Origin: Desulfofustis sp. | GTDB lineage: Bacteria > Desulfobacterota > Desulfobulbia > Desulfobulbales > Desulfocapsaceae | DNA length: 9,536 nt | Assembly (NCBI GenBank): GCA_029287755.1 | Contig: JARFQM010000239.1 | Span: forward strand, 1-9,536 | Reading direction: 5' to 3' | In this document: positions 1-6,652 of the stretch, piece after piece | How positions within the stretch are numbered: the first letter of the stretch is position 1 | How the letters are laid out: each line of letters starts with the position of its first letter | Notes under the pieces: model-generated | What the model was told of the DNA's origin: nothing | The model's database searches: none | Seen by the model: only the letters and a program-made list of their open reading frames with translations | Translations under genes and position numbers: made by a program

Positions 1-126
1 ACTCTGCGTTATGCTCAAAATTTTATCCTCGGAATATCAATCATATGCCTGTGGTAAAATTTCTCGCATGGTTTGATTTTGAACGACAATCTCAGTTTTG
101 CACAAGGCTCTTATTTTCTGGGAATC

Positions 127-1116
127 CTATTGCAGTTCAATTCCAGCACCTTGAGCCGCGTCAGCGATATGATCTACGAAGAGTGCGGCGAAATCGTTGT
201 TGAGGCCCAGACCTTCAAGCTTTGCTTCTACCGTATATCCTTCGCTGGTCAGGATGGACTTCCACGAGTCCACTTCAGGGCCTGCCATATCGTTCACTGC
301 ATGATTGCCGGCAACGATCATGAAAGGTTTCAGGATTATCTTTTTATTCGGCTCATCCTGCAGCCTTGCAAGGAGGTCATCGAGTGCTGGAGCGCCTTCG
401 ACGACGCCAATAAATGTTTTGATATCCGGATACATGTTTCTCATCTTCTTCTCGGTCTCGGCATAAATGCCTGTAGACCAGTACTCGTTGCCGTGACCCA
501 TGTATACCAGAGAGGCGTCTGCATTTCTGGCGTCTTCGGCATCTCTGGCGAGGGTTTTGCACACCGCCTCAACATCCTCATGATACGGATGCTGGTCGCC
601 CGGCATGCCAAGCGCCGGCCTGCCCATAACGATCCTGTCGATCGGCTTCCAGCGCGGCTTCATGGTTCGTATTGAGGCGAGTCCATTGACATATTGGCTG
701 AGATCATGCGATTGTTCCATGAAAAACATATGGGTGGGTTGTACGATGATATTGGTATAGCCATCCTCGAGCAGGTCACCGACGGTGGCAATGAAATTTT
801 TCACATACAGCACTTCTTCAGGTATGCCCTGTGAAATCCACTTGTCAGCCTCTGCCTGGCGTTCTTTCCAGATTGAGCGAATGATGTTTGAGGTAAAGGT
901 GGTCCGCACCTCGGTACCCGGATAGGCCTGTCTCACGGTGTCGGTGATATTGGTGATGGCCCCGACAGCTTCGGGCACGGTGGTGCCGAAACTGGCAACA
1001 ATAATGGCATTCTTCCCACTCCCGGGTTTTTTCATTGAGCCGGAACCGAGGGCCCCGTTGATTGACAATAACAGCACCAGCATGACCAGACATAAAACTT
1101 TGCCCATGGATTTCAT
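127..1116 (-). CDS. cbiK: Periplasmic sirohydrochlorin cobaltochelatase, CbiK family
   Basis: Inserts Co2+ into sirohydrochlorin in the anaerobic (early-cobalt) cobalamin pathway; periplasmic relatives may instead handle iron or haem. The 329-residue protein opens with a type I signal peptide (KSMGK, then a hydrophobic run at residues 7-19, likely cut near GALG-SG, about residue 24). The mature part starts with the chelatase strand AIIVASFGT (37-45). Likely metal/tetrapyrrole histidines are H208 in MGHGNEYW and H272 in GNHAVNDMAG; their spacing matches the catalytic pair known from CbiK. A QPTHMFF motif (126-132) is also typical. The open frame runs up to 1173, but I chose the ATG at 1116: it has a good Shine-Dalgarno, puts the signal peptide at the N-terminus and lies after the leader terminator, which the longer form would overlap. 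It is controlled by the cobalamin riboswitch upstream. No terminator is visible after the stop, so a gene beyond the left edge may be co-transcribed. Confidence 0.9.
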   Translation of the reverse strand: MKSMGKVLCLVMLVLLLSINGALGSGSMKKPGSGKNAIIVASFGTTVPEAVGAITNITDTVRQAYPGTEVRTTFTSNIIRSIWKERQAEADKWISQGIPEEVLYVKNFIATVGDLLEDGYTNIIVQPTHMFFMEQSHDLSQYVNGLASIRTMKPRWKPIDRIVMGRPALGMPGDQHPYHEDVEAVCKTLARDAEDARNADASLVYMGHGNEYWSTGIYAETEKKMRNMYPDIKTFIGVVEGAPALDDLLARLQDEPNKKIILKPFMIVAGNHAVNDMAGPEVDSWKSILTSEGYTVEAKLEGLGLNNDFAALFVDHIADAAQGAGIELQ

Positions 1117-1124
1117 ACCTATTG

Positions 1125-1131
1125 CTCCCCT
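1125..1131 (-). promoter_or_regulatory. Ribosome binding site of cbiK
   Basis: The minus strand reads AGGGGAG, 8 nt before the ATG at 1116. This decides the cbiK start in favour of 1116 over the in-frame ATG at 1173, which lies inside the terminator hairpin. Confidence 0.75.
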
Positions 1132-1147
1132 GTTCTGGCCTGCAACG

Positions 1148-1183
1148 AAAAATCCCAGACCATTGTCGTACATGATCCGGGAT
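1148..1183 (-). terminator. Intrinsic terminator in the cbiK leader (riboswitch expression platform)
   Basis: On the minus strand, ATCCCGGATCAT (1183-1172) pairs with ATGGTCTGGGAT (1163-1152) in an uninterrupted 12-bp stem with two G-U pairs. The loop is 8 nt and a short U run (1151-1148) follows. It sits about 57 nt after the aptamer and 31 nt before the cbiK ATG, the normal place for a riboswitch-controlled terminator. I infer that cobalamin binding favours this hairpin and lowers cbiK transcription. The stem is only moderately GC-rich and the U tract is short, so it may be leaky. Confidence 0.75.
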
Positions 1184-1204
1184 GCCCTGTTATCTCGTAT
1201 CGTT

Positions 1205-1234
1205 GTGAATCTCTTTTGCCAAAAAGAAATTCAC
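1205..1234 (-). other. Leader hairpin between aptamer and terminator
   Basis: A 13-bp stem with a 4-nt loop begins 5 nt after the aptamer: GTGAATTTCTTTT pairs with AAAAGAGATTCAC on the minus strand. The single non-Watson-Crick position is a tolerated U-G pair in the minus-strand RNA but an A-C mismatch on the plus strand, which supports a minus-strand RNA. No U tract follows, so it is not itself a terminator. It may take part in the switch between alternative folds or be a spacer hairpin. Confidence 0.5.
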
Positions 1235-1239
1235 CCGTC

Positions 1240-1432
1240 TTTCAGGCAGGTCTTCTGACTTCCCCCGCTTTCAAACGGCCTTCCCACTTGGACAGCAGTG
1301 GCACGAGATGTTGAAAGCGCTCTCCTAGTCAGGCAGCCGAAGAGCTGCGCAGATGAGGAGCAGGATTACAGCGGCGGGCCCGTTCCGGATTCGCACCGGA
1401 TTCCCTTTTCACCACCGTGGTGGAACCTGAAA
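1240..1432 (-). promoter_or_regulatory. Cobalamin (B12) riboswitch aptamer
   Basis: The minus-strand RNA carries the hallmarks of the adenosylcobalamin-type aptamer in order: a P1 strand TTTCAGG (1432-1426); a P2-like hairpin with CCACC/GGTGG; the conserved AAAGGGAA and CCGGTGCGAATCCGG block (about 1408-1385); GGGCCCGCCGCTGTAA (about 1381-1366); the B12 box GCCACTG (1302-1296); and the closing AAGTCAGAAGACCTGCC (1261-1245). P1 closes by exact pairing of TTTCAGG with CCTGAAA (1246-1240). It precedes cbiK and a terminator, so I infer an OFF switch acting on transcription. No other gene lies between it and cbiK. Confidence 0.96.
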
Positions 1433-1440
1433 TCGGTTAA

Positions 1441-1469
1441 GGTTTACCGACATAGCGAGTCGCTGTCAA
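1441..1469 (-). promoter_or_regulatory. Sigma70-type promoter for riboswitch-cbiK
   Basis: A perfect -35 TTGACA (1469-1464) is followed after exactly 17 nt by a weak -10 TAAACC (1446-1441). Transcription would start near 1434, 1-2 nt before the first P1 base of the aptamer at 1432. That placement is the main reason to believe the promoter despite its poor -10. Confidence 0.65.
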
Positions 1470-1756
1470 TGAATTTGTCAGGCATCTGAGGTTGAACATT
1501 TTTGTTATCTATCTCTAAAATAACAGCGAATGCCGCAGCGTGGCAGTAGGTGAGGCAGAACAGCAAGTGCTGGACTGGACGCAGGTCACGCTGTATGGAT
1601 TCTCATGGGTAGACAGTAGGACACCAACATTAAAGGGGGATTAATCGAACGTGATATGTGTGCATTGTTGGGAAATACTAGTGGATCGGCAGTGTCGATC
1701 AACACAGCCAATGGTGAGGTGCTCAGAGAGGCTGTTTATGGGGAGAGATCATGGGT
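1470..1756. other. Non-coding spacer between histidine kinase gene and cbiK promoter
   Basis: I find no convincing gene here. Two plus-strand open stretches (about 1519-1641, and 1620 onward into the kinase antisense) lack a well-placed Shine-Dalgarno and resemble no family I know. Small dyads are present: GATTAATC at 1639-1646; a 7-bp arm pair at 1684-1700; and an AT-rich 7-bp hairpin on the minus strand at 1524-1504, about 35 nt upstream of the cbiK -35. None has a U tract, so the end of the kinase transcript is not evident. Confidence 0.5.
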
Positions 1757-3184
1757 TCAGGATCTGAATTCGCTGGGTTTCAGGCTGGGGATAGCGACCG
1801 AGAAGGTCGAGCCGACCCCGGGTTCGCTTTCGGCCCTGATTTCTCCATGGTGGGCGAGGGCGATCGAACGGGCGATACTGAGGCCCAGACCGGAGCCTTT
1901 ACTGTGTTGCCGGCGCGCCTGAGGTGCTCGATGAAATCTGTCGAATATCTTGTCGGCTTCTTCAGCACCGAAACCTGGGCCTGAATCTTGCACGCGAATC
2001 ACCGCTTGCTCAGCAATTTTCTCCACGGACACGCTGACCTGACCGCCGGCAGGAGTGTATTTGATGCCATTGTCTATGAGGTTCATCAGCATCCTCTGCA
2101 GCTGCAGTTCATCGCCATCCACGACCACTGAATCGAGAAGCGCATGATGCAGGTCTATCCCATGCTGCCGGGCGAGGGGCTGCAATTGATCGCAGAGCTG
2201 GTGGGAAAGCTGCGCCATATCAACAGGCTGGAGATCGAGTCTGAGAGCGCCGACATCGGCACGGGCGAGCAGCAGCAACCCTTCAACGAGCTTGTTGATC
2301 CGGTCAATCTCTTCGAGACAGGAATTGAGCACTTGTTCATATTCAGCCGGGCTGCGCTGCCTGAGCAGGGCCACCTCGATTTCTCCTTTGAGAATGGTCA
2401 GCGGGGTCTGCAGTTCGTGTGAGGCATCGGCGCTGAAGCGGCGCATTTCTTGGACGGAGCCGTCGATTCGATCGAGCATGTCATTAATTGTCCGGGCCAA
2501 CCTATCCAGTTCATCGTCGCTGCCGCTCACCCCCAGGCGCTGGCTCAGGTGCTCGGCACTGATCCTGTTGGCGGTGCGGGTCATGGAGTCGATGGGGCGC
2601 AGGAACCGGCCCGCCAGGAGCCAGCCTCCCCCTCCAGAAAACAGCAGGGTGATGGGCAGCAGGCCGGCCATGATCAGCAGAAAGCGTTTCTTGGTCTCCT
2701 GCATGTTCTCGAGCGACATTCCCACTCGCACCACATTGACCACGCGCCCGTTGTCGACAACGGGTGTGGTAAGCACTCGCAATGCCGGGCTGTTTTCTCC
2801 TTCGATGGTCTCGAACACCTGCTTTCCCTTAGCTGCCGCTTCAAGAGCTGACTCACTCAGCGGCACTTCGAGCAGGGACTTGTCCCTGCTCTCTCCCCGC
2901 TGACGCTGACCCGAGAGGTTGAAAAAATCGATGTGACGTTCGAGCGGCGAGAATCCGAAGAACTGTCGGAAAATGTCGTCAATCTCAGCCGGAAGTATGG
3001 TATCGGTTCTGCGCTCTACGGTGGTTTTCAGCACGTCGGCAATGCCCCTGAGTGCGTAGTCGATATCTCGATTGAGACTGTAGCTCAGCAGGCCATAGCT
3101 GAGGCCGCCGAGCAGAAGGCAGGTCAGGGTAAGCAACCCTGTATACCAGAAGGTCAGTTTCAAGCGTATGGAGCGAACCAGCAT
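1757..3184 (-). CDS. Membrane sensor histidine kinase, CusS/CzcS-like (heavy-metal type)
   Basis: Inner-membrane sensor that autophosphorylates on His and passes phosphate to the regulator encoded just before it. The 475 residues hold: TM1 at about 13-35; a periplasmic sensor region of about 130 residues; TM2 at about 168-192; a HAMP domain at about 193-245 (starts GRFLRPID); the dimerisation/H-box FSADASHELQTPLTIL with H256; the N-box with N368 and N372; G1 DSGPGFG (400-406); the F-box FDRFHRA (414-420); and G2 GSGLGL (430-435). All catalytic motifs are intact. Length and layout fit the heavy-metal sensor kinases. The sensor region, however, has very few His, Met or Cys residues (H84 is the clearest), so metal sensing is not evident. 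Translation starts 3 nt after the regulator stop, with an AGGGAGGAG ribosome site inside that gene's end, so the two are translationally coupled. The signal is unknown. Confidence 0.92.
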   Translation of the reverse strand: MLVRSIRLKLTFWYTGLLTLTCLLLGGLSYGLLSYSLNRDIDYALRGIADVLKTTVERRTDTILPAEIDDIFRQFFGFSPLERHIDFFNLSGQRQRGESRDKSLLEVPLSESALEAAAKGKQVFETIEGENSPALRVLTTPVVDNGRVVNVVRVGMSLENMQETKKRFLLIMAGLLPITLLFSGGGGWLLAGRFLRPIDSMTRTANRISAEHLSQRLGVSGSDDELDRLARTINDMLDRIDGSVQEMRRFSADASHELQTPLTILKGEIEVALLRQRSPAEYEQVLNSCLEEIDRINKLVEGLLLLARADVGALRLDLQPVDMAQLSHQLCDQLQPLARQHGIDLHHALLDSVVVDGDELQLQRMLMNLIDNGIKYTPAGGQVSVSVEKIAEQAVIRVQDSGPGFGAEEADKIFDRFHRAPQARRQHSKGSGLGLSIARSIALAHHGEIRAESEPGVGSTFSVAIPSLKPSEFRS

Positions 3185-3187
3185 GGA

Positions 3188-3859
3188 TTACTCCTCCCTC
3201 ATGACATATCCGGTTCCCCGGATAGTATGTAGAAGCTTTGGATGATAGGGAGCGTCGATTTTTTTTCTCAGATAGGCGATATAGACATCCACCACATTGG
3301 TCTCGGCCTCATAATCGTAATCCCAGGCATGATTTATGATCATTGACCGGGTCAGAACCCGTCCAACATTGCGCAAGAAATACTCGAGGATGGTAAACTC
3401 CTTGGAGGTGAGCTCGATGCGGTTGCCGCCCCTGAACACCTGGCGCGAGGCAGGATCGAGAGAGAGATCGGCCAGGCTGAGGACCGGCGATTTGCTCTCT
3501 GAGTGGCGGCGCAGCAGAGCCCGGACCCTGGCCAGGAGTTCCTCGAAGGAAAACGGTTTGGAGAGGTAGTCGTCGGCCCCGGTATCGAGACCGATGACCT
3601 TGTCTTCGATGGTTGCCCTGACGGTCAGCAGCAACACCGGGGTGACCACTTTTTTCCCCCGAATCTGACCAAGGACGGTGAGCCCATCGATTTCCGGGAG
3701 ATTGATGTCGAGAATGAGCAGATCATGAATCTGGTCAAGAGCCATGGCCAGGCCGGTTTTGCCGTCAGAGGCTAAATCGACGGCATAGCCGTGTTCTTCC
3801 AGCCCTTTCTTGATAAAACTTGCTACTTTTTTCTCATCTTCTACGAGCAGTACTCGCAT
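3188..3859 (-). CDS. OmpR-family response regulator, CusR/CzcR-like
   Basis: DNA-binding regulator phosphorylated by the neighbouring kinase. From M1 (RVLLVEDE) the 223-residue protein has a receiver domain at about 1-117, with acidic E8-D9, phospho-acceptor D51 in LILDINLPEIDG, T79 in LLLTVRA and K101 in LSKPFSFEELLARVR. A winged-helix domain at about 127-222 ends with the recognition-helix/wing signature TNVVDVYIAYLRKKID...IRGTGYVM. Start choice: TTG 3874, ATG 3871, ATG 3862 and ATG 3859 are all in frame. I prefer 3859 because it gives the family-typical N-terminus and has a GGTGG 5 nt before it; ATG 3871 would overlap the hydrolase TGA by one base (TGATG). Either way it is coupled to the upstream esterase gene. 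The family usually controls copper, silver, zinc or cadmium efflux genes; none is in the window, so the target is more likely this operon or a distant locus. Confidence 0.92.
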   Translation of the reverse strand: MRVLLVEDEKKVASFIKKGLEEHGYAVDLASDGKTGLAMALDQIHDLLILDINLPEIDGLTVLGQIRGKKVVTPVLLLTVRATIEDKVIGLDTGADDYLSKPFSFEELLARVRALLRRHSESKSPVLSLADLSLDPASRQVFRGGNRIELTSKEFTILEYFLRNVGRVLTRSMIINHAWDYDYEAETNVVDVYIAYLRKKIDAPYHPKLLHTIRGTGYVMREE

Positions 3860-3870
3860 CATCGCCACCA

Positions 3871-5340
3871 TCAATTGGTATGAGTGATCACCCAGTCTAA
3901 CGCACGTTCCTCGAGAAGAGAATAGAAGGGGTTGTGGCGAAGACGTATGAAATGGTCCGCCGGGATTCTTAAGAGGCCCCGTTCACCCTTTACCGTCATC
4001 TGGCCGAGGAAAAGATGCTTTTCATCAGCCGGTGGGCTCATTCCGTAAAGCGGATCATCCGGGGCGAAAGGCAGGGCCACGTGGGACAGGGAAAAAACGC
4101 CTGCCGGCCACCTCATATCAACAATTGGGGTATCGCTTACGGTGCTGGACAAGGAGGGTGATCTGTGCAGCAGAACAGCCCGGGTATCGGGCGATCTATT
4201 GGTGAGCAGAGTCACTGCCGCCGGCAGCGTCTCATCTTTGATAAGCCCGGCGGAACTATCTGCTTTGGCTGAGGAAATCAGCGCGGACTTGGCCGCCAGT
4301 CGATTTATGTCGAAGAGCAGGAGTTCGTGACCGTAATCACCCAGGGGCCGGAGCAGATTTTCCACCACCGCCCTGTTGGAGACGGTGGCATCGATGGCCG
4401 ATTTACAGACGAGCACCGGAGGAAAGCGATCAGTCTGCCCAGCGTGTGCGAGTCGGGATATCCTTTGAACCACAGAGCTGGTCAGACGATATACCTGGGT
4501 TCCGGCGCTGGTGGCAAAGGAGTTGTATTTATAAGGGTCAAACTCAGGTTCGATGGACAACCAGGCGAGTTGGCCGAGACCAGGAAGATGCGACAGCCAG
4601 TTTTTGACCACCGCCAGTCTTGCCGCCGGGTGAACGCCGATGGCCGGTGAAATGAGAATCAGACTGGCCGGGAGCGGTGTGCCCTTCGCCTGCATCGTAT
4701 TCAGCGCATAATTCAGTGCCAGCGGGGCGCCGGTGGAGTAGCCGACCAGGTGAATCGGCCGTTGCCCGGTTTTTTCCAGGAGGTGGGATGCGGCCAATCC
4801 CACGGCGGCGTCCATATCTTCCCAACTGACATATTTTAAGGCGGAAGGTATTGTTCCGTGACCCGGCAGACGCAGGCCAAGCACCCAGAAATTTCGGCTG
4901 TGCAGGGAAAGAGCCAGCTTCCGCAGACTATAGGGGGAGTCCGACATGCCATGCAGGAGCAGTGCGCCTCCGACGGGCTGGGTGACCGGCAACTCAAAAC
5001 TCATGTTCCAGTTGGGACTGAACTGCTCGGGGTTGGCAACGCTGCCTGAGCTGTAGCGGACCAGTTCAAAACCGGGACCGGTAGCCGTCTTGCTGGTTAT
5101 TTTTTCTGCCATCTCGGCCAAGAGTCGCTCTTCCAGCAGGCGATAATCAGCGAACGATCGAATTTCATCCAATTTCCCCCTGCTGAACTCCTCCTCGAGC
5201 CGTTCGCTATGCCAGAGCTCCAGGTCGTCCGGCGGTTCTGCCAGGAGCAGATAAAAGAGAGCACACCCTGCCACTGCGAACAGCAGCAGTCTGCCCGGGC
5301 GCATGAGCGTGGGTTTTTTCTCGGCTCCGGTCTGTTTCAT
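3871..5340 (-). CDS. Membrane-anchored alpha/beta hydrolase, carboxylesterase-like
   Basis: Predicted serine hydrolase acting on an ester or similar bond; substrate unknown. Of 489 residues, 1-16 are basic, 17-33 form a hydrophobic segment and the remainder is soluble. Positive charges before the segment suggest the catalytic part faces the periplasm. A VAGC stretch (23-26) resembles a lipobox, but hydrophobic residues continue after the Cys, so I favour a plain anchor. Fold motifs: LLLHGMSDSPYS (oxyanion HG 130-131), GLRLPGHG (155-162), nucleophile elbow GYSTG with S202, likely acid D317 in KSAIDATVS, and likely base H420 in SLSHVALPFAPDDPLYG. A segment of about 100 residues separates D317 from H420, longer than in minimal esterases, and may be a lid or insert. 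The start has an AAGGTGA ribosome site 8 nt away. It is third in the run, 77 nt after the DUF900-type gene, and its stop touches the regulator start region. Confidence 0.88.
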   Translation of the reverse strand: MKQTGAEKKPTLMRPGRLLLFAVAGCALFYLLLAEPPDDLELWHSERLEEEFSRGKLDEIRSFADYRLLEERLLAEMAEKITSKTATGPGFELVRYSSGSVANPEQFSPNWNMSFELPVTQPVGGALLLHGMSDSPYSLRKLALSLHSRNFWVLGLRLPGHGTIPSALKYVSWEDMDAAVGLAASHLLEKTGQRPIHLVGYSTGAPLALNYALNTMQAKGTPLPASLILISPAIGVHPAARLAVVKNWLSHLPGLGQLAWLSIEPEFDPYKYNSFATSAGTQVYRLTSSVVQRISRLAHAGQTDRFPPVLVCKSAIDATVSNRAVVENLLRPLGDYGHELLLFDINRLAAKSALISSAKADSSAGLIKDETLPAAVTLLTNRSPDTRAVLLHRSPSLSSTVSDTPIVDMRWPAGVFSLSHVALPFAPDDPLYGMSPPADEKHLFLGQMTVKGERGLLRIPADHFIRLRHNPFYSLLEERALDWVITHTN

Positions 5341-5417
5341 CTTCTGTTCACCTTATCAGGGGAGATCTGCAGCTCCGTCAGAGGCCAATTCCATTATCGG
5401 TCAATAGCTCTTATCCT

Positions 5418-6617
5418 TTATCGGGCCTGGGTGAGCACAGAATATACCCGGCCTGCTGCCCCCTGAACGCGGTACTCTGAACGGCTCATAACCTGGTTTT
5501 CATGCAGCAGCCGCAAAAATAAATCATCAAAAAATTCAGGAGTTTCAAGGCTGAAATTATGGAAATTCCTGGTCCTGTTAATGGGCGTCACATCGACCAG
5601 AGTCATTAAATCATCTCCAGGGCTGAGCAGATCGTAGAGTGCTGTCGCCTCCTCAGATTGATCAAGGCCTTGGTTTCTGGGATTAAGGGTCGATTGCCCG
5701 AGGCGTCGTTCCCGATTTATCAGCCTGCTCATGAGAAGGGCCCTGTCGTTTGAGGACACATAGGTGGTGAAGTGCTTCGTCAATTGATCGACTTTTTCCC
5801 TGAAGAGCTGGTCCAGAAGCGATACATCGACATCGGGAGCGGTGAGGACAACGTGACCAATTTTCAAGGCGCGGTCTGCCAACTGGTTTTCGTCCGCAAG
5901 GTCCTTGAGGGCATGGACCACAACCTGGGCTCCCATACTGTTGGCCAGCAGCCAGAGTCGTTCTGGTTGGACTTCAGTGAGAATGATCCGCAAGAGATCG
6001 GCCAATTCGGCTCCGGATGCTGAGGCGATGCTCTGGGCCTGGCGATAACCACGCAGGGTCGAGCCCTGGTTTCCCGGCCAGTCAAACACGAGATGCGGGG
6101 TGTTGATATCGAGTACATGGGAGAGAAAGGCCGTTTTACGCAGGGCCGAGGGGAATTGTTCTCTGAATCCATTGACACTGATAAGCAGCGATCGATGGGG
6201 CGAATCATTCACCTGCTGGGTCAATTGGCTGACAAGCTCTTCTTCTGAGGTCTTTTGGGTGTGCAGAATCTGGATTTCTTCATTCTGGAACCAGTCGGTG
6301 GGGTTGATGATCATACCGAGCCCGAGATGGGGTTCGATTGTCGTGTCGAAAAAACCGTAAGACATCTCTTTTTGTCGCTGGCTGCCAAACTGATTTTCCG
6401 GGGCAAGGGTTTCATTTGCAATGGTGCGGTTGGTGGCGAAGAAAAAGCGGAAGGCGCCATTTTCTTTCTGCAAGGAGACTGCCAGTCTCCTGAACGCGAA
6501 CGATTCGGCCCGTTCGAGTGCCAACCTGGTTGGCCGATAAAAAAAGGCTGCCGCAAGAGTGAGAAATAGCACCACGACGCCAGCTATTATGAACGATCTC
6601 TTTTTCCAGCGTGTCAT
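5418..6617 (-). CDS. Membrane-anchored alpha/beta hydrolase, DUF900 type
   Basis: Predicted serine hydrolase of the DUF900 group, whose substrates are not established. The 399 residues begin with MTRWKKR and a membrane segment at about 8-27, placing the rest outside the cytoplasm by the positive-inside rule. Family marks: FFFATNR (58-64) near the start of the domain, ISVNGFREQF in the oxyanion region (146-155), LVFDWPGNQG (176-185), a nucleophile elbow ANSMGA with S227, YVSSNDRALLMSR with likely acid D291, and NFHNFSLETPEFFDDL with likely base H353. The elbow has Asn where the family commonly has His (AHSMG). A GGGAG ribosome site lies 6-7 nt before the ATG. It follows the lipase-like gene by 35 nt, so it is very likely in the same transcript. 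It is not a recent duplicate of either neighbour: length, elbow and motif spacing differ. Confidence 0.87.
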   Translation of the reverse strand: MTRWKKRSFIIAGVVVLFLTLAAAFFYRPTRLALERAESFAFRRLAVSLQKENGAFRFFFATNRTIANETLAPENQFGSQRQKEMSYGFFDTTIEPHLGLGMIINPTDWFQNEEIQILHTQKTSEEELVSQLTQQVNDSPHRSLLISVNGFREQFPSALRKTAFLSHVLDINTPHLVFDWPGNQGSTLRGYRQAQSIASASGAELADLLRIILTEVQPERLWLLANSMGAQVVVHALKDLADENQLADRALKIGHVVLTAPDVDVSLLDQLFREKVDQLTKHFTTYVSSNDRALLMSRLINRERRLGQSTLNPRNQGLDQSEEATALYDLLSPGDDLMTLVDVTPINRTRNFHNFSLETPEFFDDLFLRLLHENQVMSRSEYRVQGAAGRVYSVLTQAR

Positions 6618-6652
6618 CTATGCTCCCGTGATCTGCAGTGTCCCCTCCGGCA

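Noticed and set aside
1..18. Possible start of the next gene at TTG 18-16 on the minus strand, preceded by GAGGA
   Set aside because: Only six codons are inside the window. A gene downstream of cbiK is plausible, but this start cannot be judged.
73..675. Long plus-strand open frame of about 200 codons
   Set aside because: It is the antisense shadow of cbiK, which has clear family motifs, a signal peptide and a riboswitch.
1504..1524. AT-rich hairpin on the minus strand, considered as terminator of the two-component operon
   Set aside because: Only seven pairs, mostly A-U, with an A run after it instead of U. It is also more than 230 nt past the kinase stop.
1610..1650. Sequence around AGGACACCAACATTAAAGGGGG that looks like an insertion-sequence end
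   Set aside because: No matching inverted partner, target duplication or transposase fragment is visible nearby.
1656..1922. Plus-strand open frame starting MCALLGNTSGSA, with a further open stretch before it (about 1519-1641)
   Set aside because: It runs antisense into the 3' end of the intact histidine kinase gene, has no well-placed ribosome site and resembles no known family. A decayed insertion or gene remnant is possible, but nothing supports it.
2292..2903. Plus-strand open frame of about 200 codons, rich in Arg and Ser
   Set aside because: It is antisense to the histidine kinase catalytic core; its composition is typical of a shadow frame.
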